Assembly (NCBI GenBank): GCA_029245725.1
Contig: JAQWOT010000061.1
Coordinates: 1-48,624, forward strand
Direction of reading: 5' to 3'
Source: SAR324 cluster bacterium
GTDB lineage: Bacteria > SAR324 > NAC60-12
Length of the DNA: 48,624 nt
Each line of letters starts with the position of its first letter. Position 1 is the first letter of the stretch. The notes under the pieces were generated by a model that did not search any database, had not been told where the DNA came from, and worked only from the letters and a program-made list of their open reading frames with translations. Shown here one piece after another: positions 36,690 through 45,700 of this stretch. The translations under genes and the position numbers were made by a program.

Positions 36690-37556
36690 CTATTTGTTGA
36701 ACTGCAGCAGCGCCGTTCCGATTTTGATAAGGTCTCCTGATTGGAGTTCTTGCTGCACAACAGGCCTGTAATTCAACAGTACTTCTTGGGAATCACCGTA
36801 GTTCGTTAACAAAATTTGACCCCGATCTCGCTCGATACAAGCTTGTTCTCCACGTACTTCTCGAAAGGGATGTAGGATCAGATTGTTTTGAAGGCTATAC
36901 CCTAGTGAACTATAAAACGGATGGAGCCAGTAAACATGTCCTTCACGCTCCCCGGTTAGTAGATGTAATCGGGAACGATTAGACAGTGCTTCTGGCAGTC
37001 CCAATAACAGGGAAATACCAAAACCTATTGACAACAGCGGAATCCAACTAGCAAATCCTTGAATCAGAAAAACCGACTGCAATGTTGATAAAATATAGAG
37101 AGCTCCACCGCCACCGATAGCCGCTAAGAGCCCAAGTTGTAGGCGGACCTTCCAAGCATTACATCCTCTCGAAGTTAGAATTCCGATGCCACCTCCCAAT
37201 AAAACCGCATAGAGCAGTGTTCCAAATTGGTACTGTGGAAATCTTTCAGAAAATGTCACAGAGAGTAGAGTCACACCTAAGCCTAGTAACAATCCATCAA
37301 ATAAACCTTTTACTCCTTGTTTTACCAAGGATTCAATTTCACATCCTTGAAAGTAGATCTCACGGATTTGGAGTGCCATCCCCAAGCCAGCTCCAAGTAA
37401 TGCTCCTTCCAAAATGTGATGTAATAATGGAAGTATCGTCTCCGGCAAACTAAGAAGGCTCTCAGCGACAATTGAAACAAATTGCGCCACTAGCCAAGCT
37501 AACAGGCTACCAAGCAGCCCAAGACTCAATACACTTGGCAGATATAAATGTCTCAT
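36690..37556 (-). CDS. polytopic membrane protein with degenerate C-terminal FHA-like domain
   Basis: A 288-residue protein with about five to seven hydrophobic segments over residues 5-200, including a glycine-rich GALLGAGLGMAL and GGGIGIL, then a soluble C-terminal part (about 205-288). That tail has the outline of an FHA domain, HVYWLHP, ERDRGQILLTNYG, VLLNYRPVVQQELQSGDLIKIGTALLQF, without the G-R and S-R-x-H signatures. I do not know the family. First gene of the FHA-phosphatase-kinase operon, 113 bases after ftsZ. The pairing with another membrane FHA protein suggests a complex at the membrane. Confidence 0.7.
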   Translation of the reverse strand: MRHLYLPSVLSLGLLGSLLAWLVAQFVSIVAESLLSLPETILPLLHHILEGALLGAGLGMALQIREIYFQGCEIESLVKQGVKGLFDGLLLGLGVTLLSVTFSERFPQYQFGTLLYAVLLGGGIGILTSRGCNAWKVRLQLGLLAAIGGGGALYILSTLQSVFLIQGFASWIPLLSIGFGISLLLGLPEALSNRSRLHLLTGEREGHVYWLHPFYSSLGYSLQNNLILHPFREVRGEQACIERDRGQILLTNYGDSQEVLLNYRPVVQQELQSGDLIKIGTALLQFNK

Positions 37557-37669
37557 TGCAGGATTGAAACGCTGAGGAAAATTGACTTTCAGGGATGCAC
37601 TGAGGGGAGGAGCATCACCTTGTTCAAAAAAAACTGCAAAAGATTTCTTCGGTTGTCAATTTCTTAGGA

Positions 37670-39616
37670 TCAGTTACTTGGCGGTGAGAGTTTTTTACGA
37701 ATGAAAGTCGGAATGTCTAAATTTTTGTGAAAGTCCCTGCGGTTCTGAAACCCCCGAATGGTCGGTTGCGCAGTTAGAGTTGGATTAGCAGTCGAGATCG
37801 TAGTCTTCCCCGTCACATCAACATTATTTACAATGCTTTCAGTAGTTCTGGACATCTCTTTGAGTTCTTGAGATCGCCGCTTATGAGCATCCGTCAACTT
37901 CTTAGCTGCAGACGAGTTAAAAATTTCCTTTGGGGTTGTCTCAGTTTCTACTACTTCTGGTCGCCTTATCCTTGCACCTGAAGCAGTTGCCACTGCAATT
38001 ACTGGTTCCACAGTTTCTACGATAACAGAGTCTTCATTTCTATCCGGTGGAGCATTTGTTTTTTGGATTGTTGGAATTGCTTCAACCTGGCCTACTGCTT
38101 CGTCTGGTTCCTCTAGCGGAACCCTTTCCTCTAGAAAGTGATTTGTTGGTGCGGCAACATATATCACAGGTTCAACCTCTTCATCACCAACTTCACTTCC
38201 GCCTAGAGAATAAAAAGGAGGTTCTTTCGATTCATCATCTGCAACCTCTGGGATTCCTTCCTCTACTGCATCTAGACTTAGAGTAGGAATCGGTTCTGGT
38301 TGAATTTCATTCTTTTCAATTAGATGCTCAGCCTGGTCGGTTTCGGCTACGAAGCTGATTCTAGGCTCTTCCTCTGGTGCAAATGATGATTCCTCTTCTT
38401 CAATCACTTCTGGTTCTAGGGTGAAAACGATCGCTGGGGTATTTGATTCATTTACTTCCTCTACCTCTACTTCTTCCTCTTCTTCAGTCACTAAAGCGAT
38501 CGTGGGTTCTGAAGGCTCAAATCCAACCATCCTCTCCGGCTCAATTTCTACCTCTTTTATATCCGGTATTTGCTCCTCGGCAATTGGCGACTCTGGAACC
38601 TCTTTGATAATTTCTTCAGCAGAACTTTTCGTTGAAACAGATGGTTGATTATCAAATCCTGTTGCAATCACCGTAATCAAAATCTCATCACCCAAGCTTG
38701 GATTAATGGAAGCACCCCAAATGATCACAGCATCTTCATGACCTTGTTCTTCAATAAATGATGACGCCTCATGAACTTCATGTAGTGTCATGGTTTCGCT
38801 GCCGACAACATTCATCAGAATGCCTCGAGCCCCTCTAATATTGCAATCACTTAGAAGTGGACTTTGTATGGCTCGTTCTGCTGCTCTTCTAGCACGCTTG
38901 TCACCGGAGGCTCGGCCTGTCCCCATCACCGCCTTGCCCTTGTTTTCCATGACTGTACGGACATCAGCAAAGTCCAGATTGACAATGCCGTCTAACGTGA
39001 TCAGATCTGAAATTCCTTGAATACCTTGCCGAAGGACATCATCAGCAAAACTGAACGCTTCCATCAAGGAGGTACGTTGATCAATTATTCCCAACAGATT
39101 ATTATTGGGAATGATAATCAGCGTATCGACGTGCTTTTGCAGTTCTTCAATGCCTTCTTCTGCTAAACGACGACGTTTACTCGCTTCAAAATTGAATGGG
39201 AGTGTAACGACACCAACTGTCAGTGCGCGTGATTCCCGGGCTATCCTTGAGATGACTGGGGCTCCACCAGTTCCAGTCCCCCCCCCCATCCCAGCAGTGA
39301 TGAAGACCATATCCGCTCCATCAATACTCTCACGGATCTGGGCTTCGCTTTCCATCGCAGCTGCACGACCCACCTCCGGCTTCGCACCCGCACCAAGTCC
39401 CCTTGTACTGGAACGCCCAAGTTGCAGTTTGAAAGTCGCCTTGGACTTATTAAGATCCTGCAAATCTGTATTAGCAGCGATGAATTCGATACCGCTTACC
39501 CCTGCATCAACCATTCGATTTATAGCATTTCCACCCCCACCACCAATTCCAATTACCTTGATGTTTGGAGTGTCGCTTTGCACCGGTTGGATGTTAGCAA
39601 ATCCTAAATCAAGCAC
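37670..39616 (-). CDS. ftsZ: cell division protein FtsZ with very long C-terminal linker
   Basis: Tubulin-like GTPase forming the Z ring. The GTPase core occupies about residues 17-322, with [10 protein letters not shown], the tubulin signature GGGTGTGG (111-118), NLDFADVR (213-220, T7 loop) and [12 protein letters not shown]. Then comes a linker of about 305 residues, strongly acidic and rich in E, P and V up to about 545, turning basic by 575-590. It ends in a conserved tail [10 protein letters not shown] (633-642), which binds FtsA and ZipA in other bacteria. The start is GTG at 39616, supported by AAGGAG six bases upstream. Total length 648 compares with about 380-400 in E. coli. It lies 52 bases after ftsA. 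Confidence 0.97.
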   Translation of the reverse strand: MLDLGFANIQPVQSDTPNIKVIGIGGGGGNAINRMVDAGVSGIEFIAANTDLQDLNKSKATFKLQLGRSSTRGLGAGAKPEVGRAAAMESEAQIRESIDGADMVFITAGMGGGTGTGGAPVISRIARESRALTVGVVTLPFNFEASKRRRLAEEGIEELQKHVDTLIIIPNNNLLGIIDQRTSLMEAFSFADDVLRQGIQGISDLITLDGIVNLDFADVRTVMENKGKAVMGTGRASGDKRARRAAERAIQSPLLSDCNIRGARGILMNVVGSETMTLHEVHEASSFIEEQGHEDAVIIWGASINPSLGDEILITVIATGFDNQPSVSTKSSAEEIIKEVPESPIAEEQIPDIKEVEIEPERMVGFEPSEPTIALVTEEEEEVEVEEVNESNTPAIVFTLEPEVIEEEESSFAPEEEPRISFVAETDQAEHLIEKNEIQPEPIPTLSLDAVEEGIPEVADDESKEPPFYSLGGSEVGDEEVEPVIYVAAPTNHFLEERVPLEEPDEAVGQVEAIPTIQKTNAPPDRNEDSVIVETVEPVIAVATASGARIRRPEVVETETTPKEIFNSSAAKKLTDAHKRRSQELKEMSRTTESIVNNVDVTGKTTISTANPTLTAQPTIRGFQNRRDFHKNLDIPTFIRKKLSPPSN

Positions 39617-39668
39617 CGTATGCTCCTTCTGATCTTTTCAATCACCCTAGATAGGTGAGGTAATTTGT

Positions 39669-40907
39669 TTAGAAAAATTCATGCAACCATTCCTTCATTC
39701 TTCGGGCGACTTTGTGGAACATATTTGTGTCGTCACCACTGAAGTTCAGTTTTCCTTGATTACTATTGATTCCATAGCGCACCAGGCCGACACTGGTAGC
39801 ATATTTTGGAGAGTAGATTAGTTCCTGTAGACCTGCAACATTCTCTGGGAATCCCACCCTTACTGGAAGATTTAGGACTTGTGAAGCTAGGCCATCTGCC
39901 CCGGGCATGATGCAGGTTCCACCTGTTATCACGACGCCAGATGCCATCACACTGCGATATTCTGATTTCTCAATCTCTTGGGCGATGAATTCGAAGATCT
40001 CACGGAAACGGGCTTCAATGATTTCAGCCAAGACCTGCTTTTGAACGCTACGGTTGTTTCGTCCCCCAACACTCGGGACATGGATTGTTTCTTCACTCCC
40101 TACAAGATCAACCATGGCAACTCCATGCTCATGTTTGATCTCTTCTGCTTCAGCTAGAGGTGTACTTAAGCCTATTGCAATGTCATGGGTGAGATGGTTT
40201 CCTCCTAAGGCTAGCACGGCTGTATGGACGATACTGCCTTCCGAATAGATTGTGATATCGGTTGTGCCACCCCCTATGTCTACCAAAACGACCCCAACTT
40301 CCTGCTCATCTGGACTCAGGACAGCCTGACTGGAAGCCAAGGGCTCTAGCACAATATCATCAACTTCCAAACCAGCCTGATTACAGCATTTTACGATATT
40401 TTGAGCTGAAGTAACAGATCCCGTGACAATATGGACTTTTACTTCAAGTAGGGCTGCTGCCATTTCAAGGGGATTTTGAACCCCATCTTGTTCGTCAACA
40501 ATGAACTCTTGCGGCAAAATATGGAGAACTTCGCGATCGTTTGGAATCAAGACTTGTGCCGCATCAATCACTCTTCGAATATCTTCTTCAGAGACAGTAC
40601 GATTGTGTACCGTAACCATTCCCCGGCTATTTTGTCCCTTGATGTGATGCCCAGCAATTCCAGCATAGACAGAATTGATCTGCTGACCGCACATCAATTC
40701 GCACTCTTCGATAGCTTTCTTGATCGAATTGACAGTCTTTTCAATGTTAACGACGACGCCCTTGCGCAAACCTTCTGATTTGGCAGTTCCTACACCGACA
40801 ACATGTAATTGTTCTTTACTATTGGCATCGACAGCAATTGCGCAAATCTTGGTAGTGCCGATATCTAAACCAACAACCAGATTAGTGCTTTTGCTCTTAG
40901 ATGGCAT
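39669..40907 (-). CDS. ftsA: cell division protein FtsA
   Basis: Actin-like protein that tethers FtsZ filaments to the membrane. Visible: LVVGLDIGTTKICAIAV (phosphate 1), the FtsA-specific 1C region with YAGIAGHHIKG and LPQEFIVD, VVLVDIGGGTTDITIY (phosphate 2), GGTCIMPGADGLA (adenosine motif), and a C-terminal amphipathic helix, NMFHKVARRMKEWLHEFF, that binds the membrane. The frame opens 23 codons earlier, but the ATG at 40907 has GAGGAG five bases before it, giving 412 residues. Upstream lie a lipoprotein and trkA rather than ftsQ and the mur genes. Confidence 0.97.
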   Translation of the reverse strand: MPSKSKSTNLVVGLDIGTTKICAIAVDANSKEQLHVVGVGTAKSEGLRKGVVVNIEKTVNSIKKAIEECELMCGQQINSVYAGIAGHHIKGQNSRGMVTVHNRTVSEEDIRRVIDAAQVLIPNDREVLHILPQEFIVDEQDGVQNPLEMAAALLEVKVHIVTGSVTSAQNIVKCCNQAGLEVDDIVLEPLASSQAVLSPDEQEVGVVLVDIGGGTTDITIYSEGSIVHTAVLALGGNHLTHDIAIGLSTPLAEAEEIKHEHGVAMVDLVGSEETIHVPSVGGRNNRSVQKQVLAEIIEARFREIFEFIAQEIEKSEYRSVMASGVVITGGTCIMPGADGLASQVLNLPVRVGFPENVAGLQELIYSPKYATSVGLVRYGINSNQGKLNFSGDDTNMFHKVARRMKEWLHEFF

Positions 40908-41078
40908 CCATGCTCCTCTCCGGGGGGACCGGTAGTGTAGATAAGGTGACAAGCTGTGTAAACAGCCACTACTCACTCAGTCTTCTTCCATGAAGCTCAA
41001 AGTGTACCGTAGAATAGTGCAAAAACCGTGAAAAGTTCTAAAACCTTTCATTTGAGAAGCCAAAATGATGTGAAGCCC

Positions 41079-41093
41079 ACTCAAAATTTGAGT
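41079..41093. other. short palindrome upstream of ftsA
   Basis: ACTCAAA-A-TTTGAGT is a 15-base palindrome (7-base arms about a single A) in the 128-base gap between the lipoprotein gene and the ftsA frame. It could be an operator or part of a weak hairpin. Only one copy was seen. Confidence 0.3.
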
Positions 41094-41104
41094 TCATTAC
41101 AAAA

Positions 41105-41434
41105 TTATCGAGCAAAGGCACAGGTAGTCCCATTTAAGTTACTGGTTTTTCCTTTCGAGCAAGGGACTTGCCTGTCATCAAAGGCTCCACAGAAATACCC
41201 TCCAGGTGCCAGATCTGTCTGCACTTCTGGCAAGACGCTACTTCCCGCAGCCTGCAATGGAATTACCGCATGCTGATCATTGACCATGAACCGACGAGTG
41301 CCCCGTTGCATCACATGCAAACAGACGTGTTCTAGCTCATTTGAGTAGTCGGAAGGATAGACATAGTACGAATCTGATGCACATGCAGCTAAGCTTGAAG
41401 CTACCAACACGAGGACGACCACCAGTTGTTTCAT
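41105..41434 (-). CDS. small cysteine-containing lipoprotein
   Basis: A 109-residue protein with a lipoprotein signal: VVVLVLVASSLAAC, lipobox LAAC with the lipidated Cys18. After the signal are four further cysteines (in HVCLHV, YFCGAF, VPCSKG and TTCAFA), which could form two disulphides in the periplasm. No family recognised. It starts by ATGA overlap with trkA and so probably depends on its translation; it ends about 200 bases before ftsA. Confidence 0.75.
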   Translation of the reverse strand: MKQLVVVLVLVASSLAACASDSYYVYPSDYSNELEHVCLHVMQRGTRRFMVNDQHAVIPLQAAGSSVLPEVQTDLAPGGYFCGAFDDRQVPCSKGKTSNLNGTTCAFAR

Positions 41435-42813
41435 TGAAACAGTCTACGGACATCGTTCAAATTCAGCGATGGACATACCGCAATCACCCGATCTCCTGGT
41501 TGAATGTGGGTATCACCAACGGCCACCTGCCACTCACCACCTGATTCAACACCTCCAACTAGGATTTTATGATCCTGCATGTAATTCGCTAATTTTCGGA
41601 GAGGTTTTTTAGTAATCAAGGAACCGGATGGGGCGAGCAACTCTACAACTTCAGCATCCACTCCATGCAAGTGTGCCACTGACAACAATTCACTCCGGCG
41701 TATGAATTTTAAGATTTCATTAGCCGCAGAAATTTTGGTATTCAGTGCGATGTCCAAACCAATTGTAGAGGCTAGCACGAGGTAATCCTCCTTATTGACT
41801 AGCGCAATTGTTTTCCCCACACTTCCGTTTGGATCCCGATTCTGCTTATTCATAAGGTGCTTGGATAGAAGACAACTGATGATGTTGGTCTCATTCTCTC
41901 CGGTTGTCGCAATGAAAGTGTCCATTTCATCAAGATTGGCGGTGATCAATGTATTGGCGTCTGTACCATCCCCGTGAATCACCTGAGTATTCCTCAGCAG
42001 CCCTGCCAATTCTTCTGCTGTATGAATATCTTTTTCAACCAGCACCACACTCATTGAACCTTCTAGCAGTTGGGCCACACGACGACCGATCCGGCCACCA
42101 CCTAGAATCATCACTCTTTGAAGAGTCCGCTGCTGCACTCCCATCTCACGCATGATGCGGGGGATGTCTTGTTCAAGAGCAAACAAGAAGACCTGGTCAA
42201 AAGGTCTCACGACCTCATTGGCTCCAGGAATCATCGTAGTGATGCCCCTAGCGATTGCAACCAAGCGAAATGAGAAAGGATAAACAGCAGCTAGTTCTCT
42301 GGGAGTTTTCCAAACGATGGGAGTTTGCTCGGTCACACGTAGACCAAGCACTTTCATTCGTCCCTCGCAGACATCAATCATGTCATTTCCAGCAGCCCTC
42401 AATACTAATCGCTCGATTTCCTTCGCGACCAGTTCCTCTGGGTGAACCATCAGATCAATCTTGAGTTCTTCTGCCGGCAGTAGGCTTCCTTTTTCAAAAT
42501 CCAGCGAACGTACCCGAGCAATCTTCCTTCTGATTCCGTACTTATCCGCAATCAGCCCAGCCATCATGTTTGTGGCGTCATCATTTGTGACAGCTAGCAT
42601 CAAATCCATTTGCTTCGCCCGAGCATGCTCCCAAAGTTGCAATTGCATGGAGTTGCCCGAGACAATCCGAACATCCAGTTGTTCACTGGCTTGACGGAGC
42701 AGATGGGGATCTGTTTCAATCACTGTGACAGCATGTCCTTCGTTACTCAATCTTTTGGTCAGATGCATGCCAACCCCACCTAGCCCAAGAATTAGGACGT
42801 TTTCATTTTCCAT
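41431..42813 (-). CDS. trkA: potassium uptake regulatory protein TrkA
   Basis: Cytoplasmic NAD(H)-binding subunit that gates TrkH/TrkG potassium channels. Two tandem RCK units are visible: the first with ILGLGGVGMHL and VIETD, LAVTNDDATNMMAGLIADK; then a TrkA-C domain (about 145-225); the second with MILGGGRIGRRVAQLL and ATTGENETNII, followed by a second TrkA-C region ending at 460. Length is that of E. coli-type TrkA. No trkH or trkG lies in the window. It starts four bases after the PRPP-synthetase-like gene. Confidence 0.94.
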   Translation of the reverse strand: MENENVLILGLGGVGMHLTKRLSNEGHAVTVIETDPHLLRQASEQLDVRIVSGNSMQLQLWEHARAKQMDLMLAVTNDDATNMMAGLIADKYGIRRKIARVRSLDFEKGSLLPAEELKIDLMVHPEELVAKEIERLVLRAAGNDMIDVCEGRMKVLGLRVTEQTPIVWKTPRELAAVYPFSFRLVAIARGITTMIPGANEVVRPFDQVFLFALEQDIPRIMREMGVQQRTLQRVMILGGGRIGRRVAQLLEGSMSVVLVEKDIHTAEELAGLLRNTQVIHGDGTDANTLITANLDEMDTFIATTGENETNIISCLLSKHLMNKQNRDPNGSVGKTIALVNKEDYLVLASTIGLDIALNTKISAANEILKFIRRSELLSVAHLHGVDAEVVELLAPSGSLITKKPLRKLANYMQDHKILVGGVESGGEWQVAVGDTHIQPGDRVIAVCPSLNLNDVRRLFQ

Positions 42814-42817
42814 GATG

Positions 42818-44056
42818 TCAGATCATCATCTCATATTGACCAAGTTGAGAGCGGTCGGAAATCGGATTCTTGGAAGAAATGTCTACTGCATAGAATCCAT
42901 CCGCATGCCCAACACTAGAAGCATCATAGATTTCATCTGGGTTTTCTCCATACTCCAGGCAATGTTGAACAGCATGCCCAATCCAGGGTTCCAATTTCAG
43001 TACAACAGTCTTTTTGCGCAGTCGACCTTGATCGTCCCGGTTGAGAACATTTGGAATAGTGTTGGTTGTGATGAATTGTGTCAGGTAGGGAGAATTGAGA
43101 TTCTCTCGTGCCTCTGGACAGATGTAGGTGTGGGTGCTGTAGAAGAATATTTTCTCTGGGGCACATGATGGATTTTCGGCCAACATTTTCACACTGGCTG
43201 CAATGGTGCCTCCAGTACGGACCATATCATCTAGAATGAAGACATCCCGATTTTTGAGAAGGCTCACATCATTAGAAGCATCAATCTCCACATCTCGTTG
43301 ACCATGGCGTGTCTTCTTCATCGTGACAAGTAAAGAGTTTCGCAATCCAGAAAATTCCTGAACCTTCCTCACAAAATCAACAGCTCCATCATCTGGGGCA
43401 ACAAAGCCAACATGCTCACCGTAATTCCACAGCCGAACCAATCCGGATCTCAACACATAATTTGCAACAATATGAGCGATATCCAAATTAATATAACGTG
43501 GTTTCCCGGTTGATTGCTCACCTGCAAAAACATTTTGATAAATCTCTTTCACTACCTCTGGCTTGTGATTGTGAACAGTCATCACTAAATCAACTCCAGC
43601 AGCCTTTAGCATCCGTGCGTAGAGTTCTGCAGAACAAGGTTGCCCAACAAATTTCACCTTGGAAGTAAAATCTAAAGCTTGTGGATGGTTACGAGTTCTT
43701 GGTCCTCGGTCTTGGGCTGAATAGAAAAGATCTGGTTCGACCAAGGCAACGAACTCAGCCCCATTTTCTTTGGCAGCTGAAGCGAGTAGACAATTGCGCA
43801 TCGCCAACTCATTGCGAGTGTAGTGTGCGGAACTGGTGGAGAGGATATATACAGACTTGCCTTGAAGCCCAAAGCCAAGATTCTCCTCAGTAGGATCATC
43901 CAGCAGGAAACGAGGACAAAACTCGCTGTTGACGAAGGTTTTTAGGCCAACAATATCAGAGATATCGATTTTTTGAGAGCGGGCGTGGGCGACACCGATT
44001 GCAAATGAGGCGTCACTCACATTTGAGACAAGCAGATAATTGCTGTGATGATCCAT
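42818..44056 (-). CDS. ribose-phosphate pyrophosphokinase-like protein, extended form
   Basis: A 412-residue protein of the PRPP synthetase/phosphoribosyltransferase fold. Visible: an N-terminal part with SVYILSTSSAHYTRNELAM, DLFYSAQDRGPRTRN, resembling the Q-D-R/K catalytic region, VGFVAPDDGAVDFV, and the PRPP-binding loop DVFILDDMVRTGGTI, which matches D-D-x-x-x-T-G-x-T. Normal bacterial Prs is about 315 residues; this one has an extra N-terminal stretch and a long tail after the PRPP loop. Start taken as the ATG at 44056 (a TTG lies one codon earlier). It may be the cell's Prs or a paralogue. Its stop is four bases before trkA. Confidence 0.8.
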   Translation of the reverse strand: MDHHSNYLLVSNVSDASFAIGVAHARSQKIDISDIVGLKTFVNSEFCPRFLLDDPTEENLGFGLQGKSVYILSTSSAHYTRNELAMRNCLLASAAKENGAEFVALVEPDLFYSAQDRGPRTRNHPQALDFTSKVKFVGQPCSAELYARMLKAAGVDLVMTVHNHKPEVVKEIYQNVFAGEQSTGKPRYINLDIAHIVANYVLRSGLVRLWNYGEHVGFVAPDDGAVDFVRKVQEFSGLRNSLLVTMKKTRHGQRDVEIDASNDVSLLKNRDVFILDDMVRTGGTIAASVKMLAENPSCAPEKIFFYSTHTYICPEARENLNSPYLTQFITTNTIPNVLNRDDQGRLRKKTVVLKLEPWIGHAVQHCLEYGENPDEIYDASSVGHADGFYAVDISSKNPISDRSQLGQYEMMI

Positions 44057-44079
44057 CAAAGTTCTTGCTCGCAGAAGTA

Positions 44080-44109
44080 CCTGCCTGATCCCTCACAGAT
44101 CAAGGCAGG
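44080..44109. terminator. hairpin between degP and the PRPP-synthetase-like gene
   Basis: CCTGCCTGATC (44080-44090) pairs with GATCA-A-GGCAGG (44098-44109), an 11-bp stem with one bulged A and a seven-base loop. It lies just after the degP stop and before the next gene on the same strand, so it may end or attenuate the degP message. No T-run follows on the minus strand. Confidence 0.5.
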
Positions 44110-44129
44110 CTAAAAGTTGAAGAACGTGG

Positions 44130-45665
44130 TCAGTCCCCCTGCAAAAAGATATATTGAGAACCTTGTTGAGTTCTCACCAGCAGCAAGATTCCATCTTGCA
44201 GGGAACGTTCACTGCCCACACGCCGAAAATCAGCTAGATTGTCTATATTCTGGCGGTCCATTTCCACCACAAGCATTCCAGCCCTCAGCCCTGCTTCAGA
44301 GGCCGAAGAATCTGGTTCTACTTCAGTAATTACAACACCGCCTTGTAGCTGTGTATAGCCCAGGCGTTCTGCCATCTCTGGAGTCAATTCTTGAACTGAG
44401 AAACCAAGTTGTGGAGTTGGTGTAGGTGGTTCCTGAGGAATTGCCATTCTTGATGGCTGCTTGGGACGCTCATCCAAAGTCACCATCATTCGCATTGGGG
44501 TACCATCGCGAACCAATTCTAATTCAACAGTTGCATCTGCTCGGGCGTCAGCGATCTCGTTTCTGAGGGCATTGCTGTTCTCAACAACTTCACCGTTGAG
44601 TTTCAGAACCACGTCTCCCTTTTGAAGACCTGCTTTTTCGGCGGGTGTCCCGGGCATAACCCCCGTGATCAGTGTCCCTTTGTTATCCTTCAGTCGGAAG
44701 GCCTTGGCTAGCTCAGGGGTAACATCTTGAATCCCAACACCCAACCATCCCCTGGAAACTCGACCCTCATCAATCAGGTCATTCATAATTCGGCGAGCCA
44801 TGTTAATCGGAACCGCAAAGCCAATACCTTGATAGCCTCCGCTTCTGGTGAAGATCGCTGTATTCACTCCGACAATTTTGCCCTCCAAGTTAATCAAGGG
44901 ACCACCACTATTTCCGGGATTGATCGCAGCATCTGTTTGAATGAAATCTTCGTATTCAGTAATTCCTATTCCGGTGCGGCCCTTGGCACTGACAATTCCA
45001 AAAGTCACCGTCTGTGTGAGACCAAATGGATTTCCTACAGCTATGACGGACTCTCCTACCAAAATTTCTTTTGAGTCTCCCATCACCAGTGTGGGCATTC
45101 CTTCCTCATCAACTTTAATAACTGAGATGTCAGACTCGGGATCAGTACCAATTAACTTGGCCTCAAGTTCCCTGCCATCAAACAATTGAACAGTGATCTT
45201 GTCCGCTTCTCCAACAACATGGTGATTGGTGAGAATAAAGCCATCCGAACGGACAATTGAACCAGATCCCATTCCTTCCTGACGGAATCGGTCATTGCCT
45301 CGACCTCTTGGGGGTCGCATACCTGGAAAGAAACGCTCAAAAAATTCATCATTGTAAAGATCACGAGGATTATTCGGAGTATTTCTGCCAGTGTTTGCAA
45401 TCTCCTTCTCAACCTTGATGTGCACAACAGCTTGCTTAACATTCTGTACAAGAGCAGCTCGGGTCTTCGAAGCCCGAATCAAAGCTTGCAGGTCATCTTT
45501 TGACTGAGCATGCACAAACCCTACTGTAACAGCAGCTGTAACAGCAATGATGAGTAAGAGTAAGAAAGTCTTAGGAAGCGAAATGGGGGAGGATGGAAAC
45601 AGTTTCGGATGGGAGTAGCTAATCATTAACGACCTCAAATTGGATGCAGATAGAATGATTTTCAT
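44130..45665 (-). CDS. periplasmic serine protease DegP/HtrA (two PDZ domains)
   Basis: Envelope quality-control protease. A hydrophobic signal or anchor segment (FLLLLIIAVTAAVTVGFVHAQ) is followed by the trypsin-like domain with catalytic His in TNHHVVGEAD, Asp in DPESDISVIKVD and Ser in GNSGGPLINLEG, then two PDZ domains: the first with GWLGVGIQDVTPELAKAF, the second with LGFSVQELTPEMAERLG and LRAGMLVVEMD. The open frame begins inside proS at 45758; ATGs at 45665 or 45626 are more credible, and I give the first. Unusually the second PDZ ends with FRRVGSERSLQDGILLLVR, typical of Do-type proteases. It is downstream of proS, 35 bases or so. Confidence 0.93.
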   Translation of the reverse strand: MKIILSASNLRSLMISYSHPKLFPSSPISLPKTFLLLLIIAVTAAVTVGFVHAQSKDDLQALIRASKTRAALVQNVKQAVVHIKVEKEIANTGRNTPNNPRDLYNDEFFERFFPGMRPPRGRGNDRFRQEGMGSGSIVRSDGFILTNHHVVGEADKITVQLFDGRELEAKLIGTDPESDISVIKVDEEGMPTLVMGDSKEILVGESVIAVGNPFGLTQTVTFGIVSAKGRTGIGITEYEDFIQTDAAINPGNSGGPLINLEGKIVGVNTAIFTRSGGYQGIGFAVPINMARRIMNDLIDEGRVSRGWLGVGIQDVTPELAKAFRLKDNKGTLITGVMPGTPAEKAGLQKGDVVLKLNGEVVENSNALRNEIADARADATVELELVRDGTPMRMMVTLDERPKQPSRMAIPQEPPTPTPQLGFSVQELTPEMAERLGYTQLQGGVVITEVEPDSSASEAGLRAGMLVVEMDRQNIDNLADFRRVGSERSLQDGILLLVRTQQGSQYIFLQGD

Positions 45666-45700
45666 GACACCCAAATATTGTAACTGCTTCTCTTCGGTTG

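Noticed and set aside
38340-38500. Run of GA/CT-rich codons in ftsZ as a possible DNA repeat
   Set aside because: It is explained by the glutamate-rich linker (E/V codons) and is not a regular tandem repeat.
39105-39632. 175-codon plus-strand frame
   Set aside because: It lies wholly antisense to the conserved ftsZ GTPase core and is a low-complexity shadow of it.
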